DNA of 42,772 bases from an uncultured Alistipes sp. (GCA_949296295.1 CASFOM010000230.1:1-42772), one strand, 5' to 3'; shown: positions 1-8,841, numbered from the stretch's first letter. Notes: generated by a model not told the origin, from the letters alone. Numbers and translations: made by a program.

Positions 1-8
1 AAATGGAA

Positions 9-33
9 AAAGCCCGGTACAATACCGAGCTTT
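9..33 (-). terminator. Intrinsic terminator, minus strand
   Basis: An 11-bp stem (one G-U pair) closes a 3-base loop, and on the minus strand it is followed by a run of T. It lies about 200 bases beyond the stop of the DUF898 gene and could end that transcript. The same hairpin read on the plus strand has a poorer T run. Confidence 0.6.
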
Positions 34-36
34 ATT

Positions 37-232
37 CCAATCTAAGAGCGCCTCTTAATAATGTTAAACCGTCCAACTTTTGGGGGGGCACATCACTTTT
101 TAGTCAGTCTCTTTTAATTGCATCAGAAATATCAATCTGTCACATTATTGAGAGAGAAGAGATGAAGCGCGGGGAAAGTGTCAATGATGAAATCATCCCA
201 ATAATCATATTTGTCCTTTCCCCATTCTCTTG
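37..232. other. Non-coding stretch, left edge
   Basis: No supported gene is seen here. The one notable feature is a run of seven G at about 82-88 after CAACTTTT. It could be a long 3' untranslated region of the DUF898 gene, or flank something outside the window. Confidence 0.3.
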
Positions 233-1222
233 TTACGCCTGTATTCCTTCAATAGCCGGAGTTTCCGGATTTGTCGAATTCAATTCTTCTTCAATATAAG
301 TTCGGGTTAAAATACGGCGATAAATATTCGCAACAGCCCAAGAACCATAAATTCCTAAAGTGAGTATGGTAAGAATTCCTTGAATAAGGAAATAAAGATA
401 ATCTTTACTTATACAGGGAGTGTAGCCAATACGTACAGGAGCAGGCGTTCCATCGGCTTGTATCAATTCCGAATGACGGATAAACAGATGATAAATGCGA
501 ATGGATGCAGCGGGGAAATAGAATCCTAAGGTGATAATGCTTAATAATAATTGACCTAAGATATACCCTGCTCCATTGATGATATGATTGGCTTTTAATC
601 GGACAGTGATACCATTAATGGTAATGTCAATAATCCATCGGTAAAGCAGATACACATAAAAGGAGGCAATAGGCAAGAGAAGCAGGAAATAAAATAGCCC
701 TCCTGTTTGAGGCGGTAAGAACGAGGCTATAATAGCAACAAGTATGAGCGGTAATAAATAAGCAACAATAGTAATCCCGAATAGTGTTGAGCCAAGTCCG
801 TTAAATTGAAATGATTTGCCTCGATAATTGGTGTTATTAACAAAGAAACGTAAGATGCGGGCTTCGAGCCAGAAAGCATATATCCCTATGGTTAAAATAC
901 TTAATAGAAGACCGGGAAGAACAATACGCAGATAACCTCCGAAGGTACAACGACAGACCAATCGCTCTCCTGAATATTCAATATTTTCAATATACAGCTT
1001 GGTGAAAAAATACTGAATAAAGAGCATGACTACTAAATAAATAAATATGTATAAGAGCATGTTTGTAGTTCTTGCCAAGACTTCCTGTTGGGTTAATTCG
1101 GAAGAAACGGTAGCAAAACTACTGAGGGCCACCACATAAAGCCAGGTTGCTATTAGATAAATCAGAAAAAAAGGGAACAAACGAAGTCCCGTCAAGGTGG
1201 AATTCAGATAATTCTTCATCAT
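233..1222 (-). CDS. DUF898 (YjgN-like) multi-pass membrane protein
   Basis: Predicted inner-membrane protein of 329 residues matching the DUF898/YjgN family, whose biochemical role is unknown. I see about eight hydrophobic segments and a threefold internal motif, S-I-x-T-[IL]-G-[IF]-Y followed by a basic helix, at residues about 109-131, 229-251 and 286-308. A motif of this type is a feature of the family. Two adjacent ATG codons (1222 and 1219) are both possible starts. The gene stands alone: ilvE lies 301 bases upstream behind its own terminator. A TAAATTTG box at 1268-1275 is a candidate promoter. Family assignment is fairly sure, function is not. Confidence 0.75.
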   Translation of the reverse strand: MMKNYLNSTLTGLRLFPFFLIYLIATWLYVVALSSFATVSSELTQQEVLARTTNMLLYIFIYLVVMLFIQYFFTKLYIENIEYSGERLVCRCTFGGYLRIVLPGLLLSILTIGIYAFWLEARILRFFVNNTNYRGKSFQFNGLGSTLFGITIVAYLLPLILVAIIASFLPPQTGGLFYFLLLLPIASFYVYLLYRWIIDITINGITVRLKANHIINGAGYILGQLLLSIITLGFYFPAASIRIYHLFIRHSELIQADGTPAPVRIGYTPCISKDYLYFLIQGILTILTLGIYGSWAVANIYRRILTRTYIEEELNSTNPETPAIEGIQA

Positions 1223-1267
1223 GATTGGTTGTTTTATAATGAACAGAAAAAAGTTTTGTTATAACAA

Positions 1268-1275
1268 CAAATTTA
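1268..1275 (-). promoter_or_regulatory. Candidate -7 box for the DUF898 gene
   Basis: On the minus strand this reads TAAATTTG, matching the Bacteroidota -7 consensus TAnnTTTG, about 45 bases upstream of the start. No clear -33 TTTG is seen at the right spacing, and the region is AT-rich, so a chance match is possible. Confidence 0.3.
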
Positions 1276-1381
1276 ATGGATTAATTTGATATATACTTAT
1301 GGTTAAAAAGAATATAATATATATATTTTTTATTGATTGGAGTCGGAATAATTTTAAAAAGATTTTTTTTGGAAAAAACAA

Positions 1382-1415
1382 AGAGATGTGCCTGTCTTTA
1401 AACGGACACATCTCT
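1382..1415 (-). terminator. Terminator after ilvE
   Basis: Arms agagatgtg (1382-1390) and cacatctct (1407-1415) form a perfect 9-bp stem, and on the minus strand a T-rich run (TTTGTTTTTT) follows. It lies 109 bases beyond the ilvE stop. The rest of the 301-base gap between the two genes is AT-rich and holds no gene. Confidence 0.75.
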
Positions 1416-1523
1416 ATCTTCTATTAAGATTATAACAACAAAGTCTGAACGTTTACGATAAAAATCTATTCGTTTTTTTTGCCGACATGAAACCTTATTG
1501 CTTGGTATTAACAGATTAAGCAA

Positions 1524-2543
1524 TTACAGGTCCAATACGGTATTCCATCCATGGCGATCTTCCGCCCGACCATGTTGTATGGCCACAACAGCTTCATACA
1601 GACGAGTACACCAAGGACCCGGTTTGTCTCCATAACTATAACGTTTTTTGGTTTCCGGATCATCAATGTATCCAATAGCTGTTACTACGGCTGCTGTACC
1701 ACAAGCCCCGGCTTCGGAAAATTCGGATAATTCTTCCACTGGAATATGACGGCGTTCTACTTTTAACCCCATCTCTTCCGCTAAAGTACACAAGGTCATA
1801 TTGGTTATTGAAGGCAATACGGAAGAAGATGCCGGCGTAACGTAGCTGTTCCCTTTAATACCGAAGAAATTGGCTGCTCCACATTCGTCAATATATTTCT
1901 TTTCTTTGGGATCAAGATAAAGAGCATTGTCATAACCTTCCGCATGAGCCAACATTCCGGGTGTCAAACTTGCTCCGTAATTCCCTCCGGCTTTGATATG
2001 TCCGGTCCCTTTAGGTGCTGCCCGGTCATACCCCCGTTCTATAACGGCAGACATGGTTCCCGTATTTCCATTTTTGAAATAAGGACCTACCGGAGTAACA
2101 AAAATAATCAACTGATATTCATCTGCCGGTTTTACACCAACCTGTGCACCACTACCTATCAGCAAAGGACGAATATAAAGGGACGCTCCACTTTCAAAAG
2201 GAGGAATATAATCAACATTGAGTTCTACTACCTTTTTTACTGCATTGCAGAATAACTCTACGGGAGGTTCTGCCATTTTCAAATAAGAGGCGGAGCTGAT
2301 CAGGCGTCGTGCATTATCTTCCATACGGAAGATGCGGACTTTCCCATCTTCGCAACGAAATGCCTTCAACCCTTCAAATGCTTCCTGTCCGTAATGAAGA
2401 CAGGTGGCTGCTATGCTGAGGTTTACTGTGTTTTCACTGTGTATTTCAAGTTCTCCCCACGCGCCGTCCTTATAGGTGCAGCGAACGTTGTATGCCGTTT
2501 CCCGATAAGAGAAACTCAGGTTACTCCAGTCTAAGTTTACCAT
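1524..2543 (-). CDS. ilvE: Branched-chain amino acid aminotransferase
   Basis: Cytosolic PLP-dependent enzyme of fold type IV that interconverts leucine, isoleucine and valine with their 2-oxo acids, using glutamate/2-oxoglutarate. The 339-residue length fits the family's longer branch. Visible family signatures are YGQEAFEGLKAFR near residue 50, GTGHIKAGGNYGASL near residue 180 with the PLP-binding lysine in HIKAGGNY, and the conserved EAGACGTAAVVTAIG stretch near residue 275. ATG start at 2543. It is monocistronic: a terminator follows it and a 364-base gap precedes it. Identification is secure. Confidence 0.95.
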   Translation of the reverse strand: MVNLDWSNLSFSYRETAYNVRCTYKDGAWGELEIHSENTVNLSIAATCLHYGQEAFEGLKAFRCEDGKVRIFRMEDNARRLISSASYLKMAEPPVELFCNAVKKVVELNVDYIPPFESGASLYIRPLLIGSGAQVGVKPADEYQLIIFVTPVGPYFKNGNTGTMSAVIERGYDRAAPKGTGHIKAGGNYGASLTPGMLAHAEGYDNALYLDPKEKKYIDECGAANFFGIKGNSYVTPASSSVLPSITNMTLCTLAEEMGLKVERRHIPVEELSEFSEAGACGTAAVVTAIGYIDDPETKKRYSYGDKPGPWCTRLYEAVVAIQHGRAEDRHGWNTVLDL

Positions 2544-2849
2544 CTTTTTATCTGTTTATATCATTTCTTGAATTAAAATTCATGTAAAATTACAAAAAAA
2601 AACTCTGTTTGTACATGAAATTCAATAAAAATATGCTCCATATTTTTTCAATATGTATAAAAGATATGGATTTTAATGAAAAAAAGAATGATTGATTCAT
2701 CCTTTCGAATTTATTAAGAATCCGGTTTCATTTCTTGAATAAAAAATTCAGTCCGATGTTTTGAATCTCTTTTTTGCTGTTCCAGGAGGTACCCTTCAGT
2801 AAACAGATTAGAACGATAAAAATAGTTTTTAACTCTTTCCGAAAGAAAA
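2544..2849. other. Non-coding stretch upstream of ilvE
   Basis: Together with the terminator at 2850-2880 this makes a 364-base gap between ilvE and the thioredoxin gene. It is AT-rich and shows no credible gene. It must carry the ilvE promoter, but I find no full -33/-7 pair. TAATTTTA about 55 bases upstream of ilvE is one base off the -7 consensus. Confidence 0.4.
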
Positions 2850-2880
2850 GGAGGTTGTGTCAATATCTAACACAACCTCC
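2850..2880 (-). terminator. Terminator after the thioredoxin gene
   Basis: A perfect 11-bp stem, ggaggttgtgt (2850-2860) with acacaacctcc (2870-2880), closes a 9-base loop. On the minus strand it is followed by TTTTCTTTC. It lies 27 bases beyond the thioredoxin stop and is a textbook rho-independent terminator for the rlmN-thioredoxin unit. Confidence 0.85.
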
Positions 2881-2907
2881 TGCATCTTAAAATGAAAAGG
2901 AACGGTA

Positions 2908-3336
2908 TTAACGAGAAATACCTTCTACTGTCTTCTGTACTTTTTTTATGAACTCTTCTGCCGGAGCACCTCCTACAATACGACCTAACTCTTTCCCGTT
3001 CCCATCCAATATCAGAAAAGTAGGATAAGCCTTGATGTCATATTTCTTTGCTACATCAATTCCTTCCCCTTTTTCCATGTCCAACTTATAGTTGATGAAA
3101 TTTTTATTGAAATAATCACCTACTATTTTCTGGGGAAATACCTCTTTGGCCATTAGTTTACAAGGTCCACACCATACAGCATAACAATCCATAAATACTA
3201 ATTTGTCAGCTTCTGACGCTTTCTTCAGTACATCTGTAAAAGTTCCGCTTTCGAATTCAATCCCTCCTGTGCTTTGTGCCGATGCTTGACCGATGCAAAA
3301 CAAGGCAGTGAATAGCAGAAAAAAAATCTTTTTCAT
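2908..3336 (-). CDS. Secreted thioredoxin-fold protein
   Basis: Protein of 142 residues with an N-terminal signal peptide (MKK, hydrophobic core, cleavage near ASA-Q at residues 20-21), so it acts outside the cytoplasm. The thioredoxin active site WCGPC is at residues 55-59, with redox cysteines 56 and 59. The cis-proline region is AYPTFLILDGNG. The CGPC motif is that of classical thioredoxin, a reductant of disulfides. The gene starts 11 bases after the rlmN stop and is probably co-transcribed with it. A periplasmic partner could be the DsbD encoded at 28.4-30.5 kb, but that link is inference. Confidence 0.85.
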   Translation of the reverse strand: MKKIFFLLFTALFCIGQASAQSTGGIEFESGTFTDVLKKASEADKLVFMDCYAVWCGPCKLMAKEVFPQKIVGDYFNKNFINYKLDMEKGEGIDVAKKYDIKAYPTFLILDGNGKELGRIVGGAPAEEFIKKVQKTVEGISR

Positions 3337-3347
3337 AATCAGCAGTT

Positions 3348-4391
3348 TTATGCGTTAATATGTTTGTTCTTTGTAGAGAGCATACCACAAGCAGCAAAGA
3401 TATCCTCCCCTCGTGACGCTCTCAGCGTGGTTATAATGCCTTCCCGATTCATCGCATCTTTAAAAAATTCGATACGTTCCATCGAGGAAGGAGATAAAGC
3501 AGTGTCCGGAATACGATGGAAGCGAATTAAATTCACCCGACAACGCAATCCTTTTAATAAACGGCAAAGTCCCTTAATATGTCGTTCCGTATCATTGATA
3601 CCCTCAAACAGGATATATTCAAAACTGATTCGGCGTTGTCCTCCCCAATCATAGTTTTTTAACTCTTTGACCACTTCTTCAATTCCGTATTTGTTCTGAA
3701 CAGGCATGATTTGTTGCCGTTCTGCGCCAAAAGGGTTATGCAGACTGATGGCCAAATGAACCTTACTTTCTCTCATAAACCGTACCAAGGACGGCAAAAC
3801 GCCAACGGTCGAAAGAGTGATGCGGGTAGGGCTCCAGCCAAACCCCCACGGCGCAGTTAATATCTCCAAACTTCGTAGTACCTGCTCCAAATTATCCAAA
3901 GGTTCGCCCATACCCATATAAACAACATTTGTCAATCGCTCACTCTCTTCAATAGAACAGATTTGGTTCAGAATCTCACCGGACGAGAGATTATGAAGAA
4001 ATCCTTGACGTGCTGTCATACAAAAACGACACCCCATCCTGCATCCCGATTGAGAAGATATGCAAAGGGTGGCACGCTGTCCATCAGGAATATAAGCCGA
4101 TTCTATGGCTGCTCCACCGAGTGTTGGAAACAGATATTTACGTGTCCCGTCCACAGATTGCTGTACAGTCTCATAACCAATACGACCGACTACATATTTT
4201 TGTTGCAACCGCTCCCGCATGGATTTGGAAAGATTCGTCATCCCTTCAATGTCCGTAATACGCTTTACGTATAACCATTCAGCTATTTGACGCCCTACAT
4301 AACGCTTGCCTCCCATTTCTGTTGCAAGTGTTTCCAATTCGGATAAGGTCTTGCCAAACAACCACTCTTTTTCTTCTTCTTTTGTTGTCAT
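3348..4391 (-). CDS. rlmN: 23S rRNA (A2503-C2)/tRNA (A37-C2) methyltransferase
   Basis: Radical SAM enzyme that methylates C2 of A2503 in 23S rRNA, and in some bacteria A37 of tRNA. The protein has 347 residues. The CxxxCxxC cluster-binding motif is at Cys117, 121 and 124. Cys110, seven residues before it, fits the cysteine that carries the transferred methyl, and Cys335 in ASRGEDIFAACG fits the second catalytic cysteine near the C-terminus. Both catalytic cysteines are what separates RlmN from simpler radical SAM proteins. ATG start at 4391. It heads a two-gene unit with the secreted thioredoxin. A dispersed intergenic repeat lies upstream. Confidence 0.95.
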   Translation of the reverse strand: MTTKEEEKEWLFGKTLSELETLATEMGGKRYVGRQIAEWLYVKRITDIEGMTNLSKSMRERLQQKYVVGRIGYETVQQSVDGTRKYLFPTLGGAAIESAYIPDGQRATLCISSQSGCRMGCRFCMTARQGFLHNLSSGEILNQICSIEESERLTNVVYMGMGEPLDNLEQVLRSLEILTAPWGFGWSPTRITLSTVGVLPSLVRFMRESKVHLAISLHNPFGAERQQIMPVQNKYGIEEVVKELKNYDWGGQRRISFEYILFEGINDTERHIKGLCRLLKGLRCRVNLIRFHRIPDTALSPSSMERIEFFKDAMNREGIITTLRASRGEDIFAACGMLSTKNKHINA

Positions 4392-4523
4392 ATTTCTCAG
4401 GGCGAAAGAATATCCGCAAATCCTTTCGTCGTTGTAAAGATACAGGAAAAAATCAAAAGACCAAGCAAAATAACTTTTTTTGCTTTCAAAAGTCTTCTTT
4501 TCCCCGCTCCTGTCTTCTTATTG

Positions 4524-4646
4524 AAATCAGTTTGGATTTATTTTCGAATGATTTGAAGGTTGTTTTTTGCGCTGTTTTCCCTGTTTGATAAAAAGGCAAT
4601 AAACTGTCTGATGAAGGGGACAGAGCAAAACAGTCTTAAAGAGGAA
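4524..4646. repeat. Dispersed intergenic repeat, copy 1
   Basis: Bases 4530-4559 are identical to 13678-13707. Similarity continues into a T-rich stretch ending CGCTG, then a second shared block, TGTCTGATGAAGnnGACAG (4605-4623 here, 13729-13747 there), and an A-rich tail. This copy has about 20 extra bases between the blocks. The second block can fold into a small CTGTC/GACAG hairpin. It fills the 304-base gene-free gap between cydB and rlmN. Boundaries are approximate. No protein or inverted terminal repeat is visible. Confidence 0.8.
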
Positions 4647-4695
4647 GAGGCGAAAACATCAAACCGATTTTTAATTCAAGAAATTCAATCCGATT

Positions 4696-5835
4696 TTAAT
4701 ACTCCAAAGGTTCTTCTTTCCCTGAATCTGTTTTCTTGTCCATAATCCGCCAAACATACCAAATATAGGCTATGACAAACGGAATGAACAGAGAGACAAC
4801 AGCCATCGTACGAAGGGTAAAAAGGCTTGAGGAACTATTGGATATGGTCAGAGAACTTTGCGGATCGCACAAAGAAGGATAATAGGCCGTACCGTTATAC
4901 CCTGCCAGCAGGAGTAACATACATACTGTAACAATCGTACCTGCCCCGCTGAACCAGATGGCTTTTCGGTCTGTTTGCAAAAGGGCTGCAATAATTCCCC
5001 ATAAGACGGCAGCAATACCTAACGCCAACAATACACTGATCCAGGGGAGAGCAATCAGGTTATGGAAATAGAGGTATGGAACGGACCGAATCATACCCGT
5101 TACCGAATCCTCCTGTTGCCCGGAAGAGAGAAACAGGGAGATTAAGAAAAAGACAAAACAGATAACAAAAGCGATGGAAGAAATCAGCAAGGGCCGTTTG
5201 GCGTTCCGAACAATCTCCGAATCATTCAAATCATTATAGAAATAATGAATTCCCAAAATTCGGGCAAGAAAAAATACGGACAGTCCTAAAGCTATATTCT
5301 GTAAATTACATAAGGCTTCCAACCCTCGCCACGGTGTCTGCCATTCCGATATGATGGGATTGCCTGACGTTAAAGCCAAATTCCCCCGCTCTACGGTAAA
5401 TGCTCCTCCGGTAAAAAGGGTTCCTACGGCTACACCTAACAGCAAGGTTCCCAAAAATCCATTGAGAATTAAAAACCATTCGTAAGTACGGGCTCCGAGA
5501 AAATTCTCCGGTTTGGACCGGTACTCATAAGCTACCGCTTGTATGACAAAGAAGAAAAGAAGGATGGTCCAAACATAAAATGCTCCTCCGAAACTGGTTG
5601 AATAGAAGAGGGGGAAAGAAGCGAAGAAGGCTCCTCCAAAGGTGACTAAGGTTGTGAACGTAAGTTCCCATTTGTGTCCTAAAGAACGAATCAGAATATC
5701 GCGTTGTGCTTTAGTCTTACCCAAGGTATAAATTAGGGTTTGACCTCCTTGTACAAAAAGCAGAAAAACCAGTAATCCCGCCAAAAGCGAAATAATCAAC
5801 CACCAGTAATGTTGTAGAAAAAGATAGGTATCCAT
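4696..5835 (-). CDS. cydB: Cytochrome bd ubiquinol oxidase subunit II
   Basis: Membrane subunit of the bd-type terminal oxidase, which reduces oxygen to water with quinol electrons at high oxygen affinity. The protein has 379 residues with about nine hydrophobic segments and a short charged C-terminus. It starts at an ATG 19 bases after the cydA stop, so the two are one transcript. The N-terminal FLQHYWWLIISLLAGLLVF followed by QGGQTLI is typical of the Bacteroidota form. No clear terminator is seen directly after it. The enzyme lets an anaerobe respire or detoxify trace oxygen. Confidence 0.93.
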   Translation of the reverse strand: MDTYLFLQHYWWLIISLLAGLLVFLLFVQGGQTLIYTLGKTKAQRDILIRSLGHKWELTFTTLVTFGGAFFASFPLFYSTSFGGAFYVWTILLFFFVIQAVAYEYRSKPENFLGARTYEWFLILNGFLGTLLLGVAVGTLFTGGAFTVERGNLALTSGNPIISEWQTPWRGLEALCNLQNIALGLSVFFLARILGIHYFYNDLNDSEIVRNAKRPLLISSIAFVICFVFFLISLFLSSGQQEDSVTGMIRSVPYLYFHNLIALPWISVLLALGIAAVLWGIIAALLQTDRKAIWFSGAGTIVTVCMLLLLAGYNGTAYYPSLCDPQSSLTISNSSSSLFTLRTMAVVSLFIPFVIAYIWYVWRIMDKKTDSGKEEPLEY

Positions 5836-5854
5836 AGTAAAACCGTTTCAAAAG

Positions 5855-7420
5855 TTAATGTTCAGAACCAATACGGATTTGTTTTAACAAGATGCGGATT
5901 TCCGCAATCAACAATAGAGTAAACAAGAGGGCAAACAGGAAAAAGGTAATCTGTACCGAAGCGGTATCCAAGCTGGAAACGGAGACATTCGTAGGTAACA
6001 AATCCTGAATAGCCCACGGTTGTCGTCCGACTTCACACACAATCCATCCCGTCTGACCGGCCAGATACCCCAAAGGGATGGACCATACCAACAGATGCAA
6101 CAGAAACTTTTTATTCTCAATCGATTTTCTTCCCATCCATAACACTACGGCAAAAAGCAACAGGAAGTAAACTCCCAATCCTACCATAATACGGAAACTG
6201 TAATAGGTTAAGGGAATATTGGGAATAATCTCCTCGGGGGAGTTCAGATAACCGTAACCGAGGTAACGGAAATAATTTTCTTTAAAATCTTTCCCCTTTT
6301 CTGTATTCGGTTCGAAAAGGGCTTGTACCTGTTTCATCGTTGCAGTATCTCCCGATTCCCGGGCTTCAACATAACGAGTCATTTGTGACAGAGCCTCTTT
6401 CCCCCGTTCCATCTTTTCTCGCGTAGAGAGGATGCCATGTGCCGCATTCCCATAAATGAGGTCTTCTATTCCCGGAACAAAGGCATCAGAACGATGCGTG
6501 GCCAAGAGCGACAACATTTTATCTATTTGTATCGGAGCGTAATGTATCGGTTCATCATTATCCAACCTTTTATCGGGATTTAACAGACTGATGACCGTCA
6601 GCGGAGCTCCTGTCTCTCCTTTATAAAGAGCCTCCATGGCTGCTAATTTCATCGGCTGTATCCGCGCAACCTGTACGGCTGAACCGTCTCCGCTCCAGGC
6701 CACCAACAGAGAACCCGCCAATCCGATAACGGCTCCGATACGGAGACTGCGGGGAGCTAAAAAAGGTTCTCTCTTTCGCAACAGATACCAGGCCGAAATA
6801 CCACATACAAACAGAGAAGCCGTTACTAATCCGGAAGAGACGGAATGGATAAATTTCATTACTGCCACAGGAGAAAGGGCTACCTGGGCAAAATTGGTCA
6901 TTTCGTTTCGGGCAGTTTCTATATTGAAACTCATTCCTACCGGGTATTGCATCCAGCTGTTGGCCACCAAAATCCAATAGGCGGAAAGAGAAGCCCCCAA
7001 AGCCACCAACCACGTAGAGGCTAAATGGAATCGGGGAGAAACTTTTTCCCAACCAAAGAACATGACAGCAATGAAGGTTGCTTCCAAAAAGAAGGCGACA
7101 ATACCCTCAATGGCTAAGGGAGCGCCGAAAATATCCCCGACAAAATAGGAGTAGTTGGACCAGTTGGTTCCAAATTCAAACTCGAGTATTAATCCGGTAG
7201 CCACTCCAATAGCAAAGTTTATCCCGAAAAGACGCATCCAAAATTGAACCGTCTTTTTCCATTCCAAAGGAAATCCCTTACGTACATAAATCGTTTCCAT
7301 TACTGCACAAATAATCCCCAATCCTAAGGTAAGCGGGACGAAAAGCCAGTGATACATGGCGGTAAGAGCAAATTGTGCCCGGGACCATGCTACAATTTCT
7401 GTGATGTTCAGTGGTATCAT
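5855..7420 (-). CDS. cydA: Cytochrome bd ubiquinol oxidase subunit I
   Basis: Heme-bearing, quinol-oxidizing subunit of cytochrome bd. I chose the ATG at 7420, giving 521 residues that begin MIPLNITEIVAWSRAQFALT. The longer frame to 7462 begins at TTG and adds a non-homologous tail. The conserved histidine in ALTAMYHWLF (residue 24) matches the heme b595/d ligand region, and GRQPWAIQDLLPT near the C-terminal third is the family signature. About nine membrane helices are visible. It follows the DUF4492 gene by 38 bases and precedes cydB. Likely regulated with them as one operon. Confidence 0.95.
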   Translation of the reverse strand: MIPLNITEIVAWSRAQFALTAMYHWLFVPLTLGLGIICAVMETIYVRKGFPLEWKKTVQFWMRLFGINFAIGVATGLILEFEFGTNWSNYSYFVGDIFGAPLAIEGIVAFFLEATFIAVMFFGWEKVSPRFHLASTWLVALGASLSAYWILVANSWMQYPVGMSFNIETARNEMTNFAQVALSPVAVMKFIHSVSSGLVTASLFVCGISAWYLLRKREPFLAPRSLRIGAVIGLAGSLLVAWSGDGSAVQVARIQPMKLAAMEALYKGETGAPLTVISLLNPDKRLDNDEPIHYAPIQIDKMLSLLATHRSDAFVPGIEDLIYGNAAHGILSTREKMERGKEALSQMTRYVEARESGDTATMKQVQALFEPNTEKGKDFKENYFRYLGYGYLNSPEEIIPNIPLTYYSFRIMVGLGVYFLLLFAVVLWMGRKSIENKKFLLHLLVWSIPLGYLAGQTGWIVCEVGRQPWAIQDLLPTNVSVSSLDTASVQITFFLFALLFTLLLIAEIRILLKQIRIGSEH

Positions 7421-7458
7421 GTCTTTCAAATTAAGAAGTAAGCAAAAGAAAATTTGTG

Positions 7459-7668
7459 TCAAGGTTGAAAATGAGTCAATTGATTCAGAACATAAATTGC
7501 CTTTTCTGATTCACTGCCGAACCGGGCCAATATATCCGGAAAAAAGAAAAACTTTAATATTCCAAACATTATGAATACCTTTACCAGAATAATTATCCAA
7601 AGAGTTTTCCCTAAGGTCATATTCCGGAAACCTTCATAATAGAAACGAAATATTCGAGAAAAAATCAT
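7459..7668 (-). CDS. DUF4492 small membrane protein, bd oxidase operon
   Basis: Protein of 69 residues with one hydrophobic segment (about residues 20-44) after a basic, aromatic N-terminus (FRFYYEGFRNMTLGKTLW). This pattern matches DUF4492, a short family found ahead of cydA in Bacteroidota. The position suggests an accessory subunit or assembly factor of the bd oxidase, like small Cyd subunits elsewhere, but no function is shown by the sequence. ATG start at 7668, 42 bases from the divergent nrnA start. Confidence 0.8.
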   Translation of the reverse strand: MIFSRIFRFYYEGFRNMTLGKTLWIIILVKVFIMFGILKFFFFPDILARFGSESEKAIYVLNQLTHFQP

Positions 7669-7710
7669 GATTCGGGAAGGTATGGTTAATGTGTTAAATA
7701 TAGTATAAAA

Positions 7711-8712
7711 ATGTCAGATATTAGTAAACTTCAGAAATTTTTACAACGTCCTGCAAAAATGGTGCTAATTGGTCATATGAATCCCGACGGAGATGCGGTC
7801 GGTTCTTTGTTGGCCTGGGGAGAATATCTTGAGCGGAAAGGACATCATGTGACCTTGTTGGTCCCTAATGACCCACCCCTGTTTTTGCGCTCCATGGATG
7901 GCTTTTCTCAGCTTCGCAGTTTTCGTATGGAGGAGGTTTCTTTGGTGAATGCGATAAAAGAGGCGGAGGTAATTTTTGCCATGGATTTTAATGAAATGGA
8001 AACCCGAATCGGAGCACTGTCCGAAGCATTGAAGATGAATGATAAGGCAGCTCGCATATTGATAGATCATCACTTGAATCCTCCTCTGGAACAATTTGAT
8101 CTCTCTTTCAGCGATTCTGCTGCTTCTTCAACAGCCTTGATAGTTTATCGGTTAATACGTGATTTGGGCGATTTGGATAGTCTGACGTTGTCTATGGCAA
8201 AAAATATTTATATCGGGATGATGACCGATACGGGTAATTTCAGTTATGGGCATTTAACAGGAGAATTGTATCGGATTATTGCAGACCTCGTGGAACGGGG
8301 AGTCGCTCCTGCCGAGCTGAATGTACAGATTTTCAATGTCTATTCTGAATCCCGAATGCGTCTTATCGGGTATTCCCTGCATAAAAAGATGACTTTGTTG
8401 AATGCCAATACTGCTTATGTAACTCTTTCGATGGCGGAATTGAATTATTTTCATTATCGTCCCGGAGATACGGAAGGGCTTGTGAATATGCTCCTTTCCA
8501 TCGGTGGGGTAAATTTGTCCGCCTTGTTTACAGAAACCAATGAATGTATCAAAATTTCATTACGCTCTCAGGGAGCGAATGCCGTTGATGTGAATCAGTT
8601 TGCCCGTACATGGTTTTCCGGAGGCGGACACCGCAATGCCGCAGGAGCCAAATCCTTCGCTTCCATGGAGGAAACTTTGCGGCGGTTTGAGGAAGGAGTA
8701 AGAGCGTTGTAA
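7711..8712 (+). CDS. nrnA: DHH-family oligoribonuclease / pAp phosphatase
   Basis: Cytosolic phosphoesterase of 333 residues that degrades short RNA oligomers and, in many relatives, dephosphorylates 3'-phosphoadenosine 5'-phosphate. Metal-binding motifs are in order: GHMNPDGDAVGS (from residue 21), the MDFNE aspartate, the DHH triad in LIDHHLNPP, and MMTDTGNFSY. The C-terminal DHHA1 domain carries GGGHRNAAGA, which binds the substrate. ATG start at 7711. It is divergent from the cyd operon with a very short shared upstream region, and is followed by rlmH on the same strand. Confidence 0.92.
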   Translation: MSDISKLQKFLQRPAKMVLIGHMNPDGDAVGSLLAWGEYLERKGHHVTLLVPNDPPLFLRSMDGFSQLRSFRMEEVSLVNAIKEAEVIFAMDFNEMETRIGALSEALKMNDKAARILIDHHLNPPLEQFDLSFSDSAASSTALIVYRLIRDLGDLDSLTLSMAKNIYIGMMTDTGNFSYGHLTGELYRIIADLVERGVAPAELNVQIFNVYSESRMRLIGYSLHKKMTLLNANTAYVTLSMAELNYFHYRPGDTEGLVNMLLSIGGVNLSALFTETNECIKISLRSQGANAVDVNQFARTWFSGGGHRNAAGAKSFASMEETLRRFEEGVRAL

Positions 8713-8753
8713 ATTTTTTGGAAATCATCCGAAATAAACCGTGGAACAGGCAC

Positions 8754-8761
8754 TATTTTTG
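8754..8761 (+). promoter_or_regulatory. Candidate -7 box for rlmH
   Basis: TATTTTTG matches TAnnTTTG and lies about 80 bases before the rlmH start. There is no clear -33 TTTG. A stretch about 30 bases upstream (8726-8745) weakly resembles the dispersed repeat in reverse orientation. Confidence 0.3.
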
Positions 8762-8841
8762 TATATAAACGCATCGGAATATCCTTGTGCAGAAGGAATT
8801 GACAAGGGAAGAACGAACCGATGTTTTTACCCTTTATAAGT

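Noticed and set aside
75-100. Possible insertion sequence end with a run of seven G
   Set aside because: No transposase, inverted repeat or target duplication is visible in the window, so an IS cannot be supported.
7421-7462. Longer CydA start overlapping the DUF4492 gene
   Set aside because: The longer frame begins at TTG and adds residues foreign to the family; ATG at 7420 gives the normal N-terminus.
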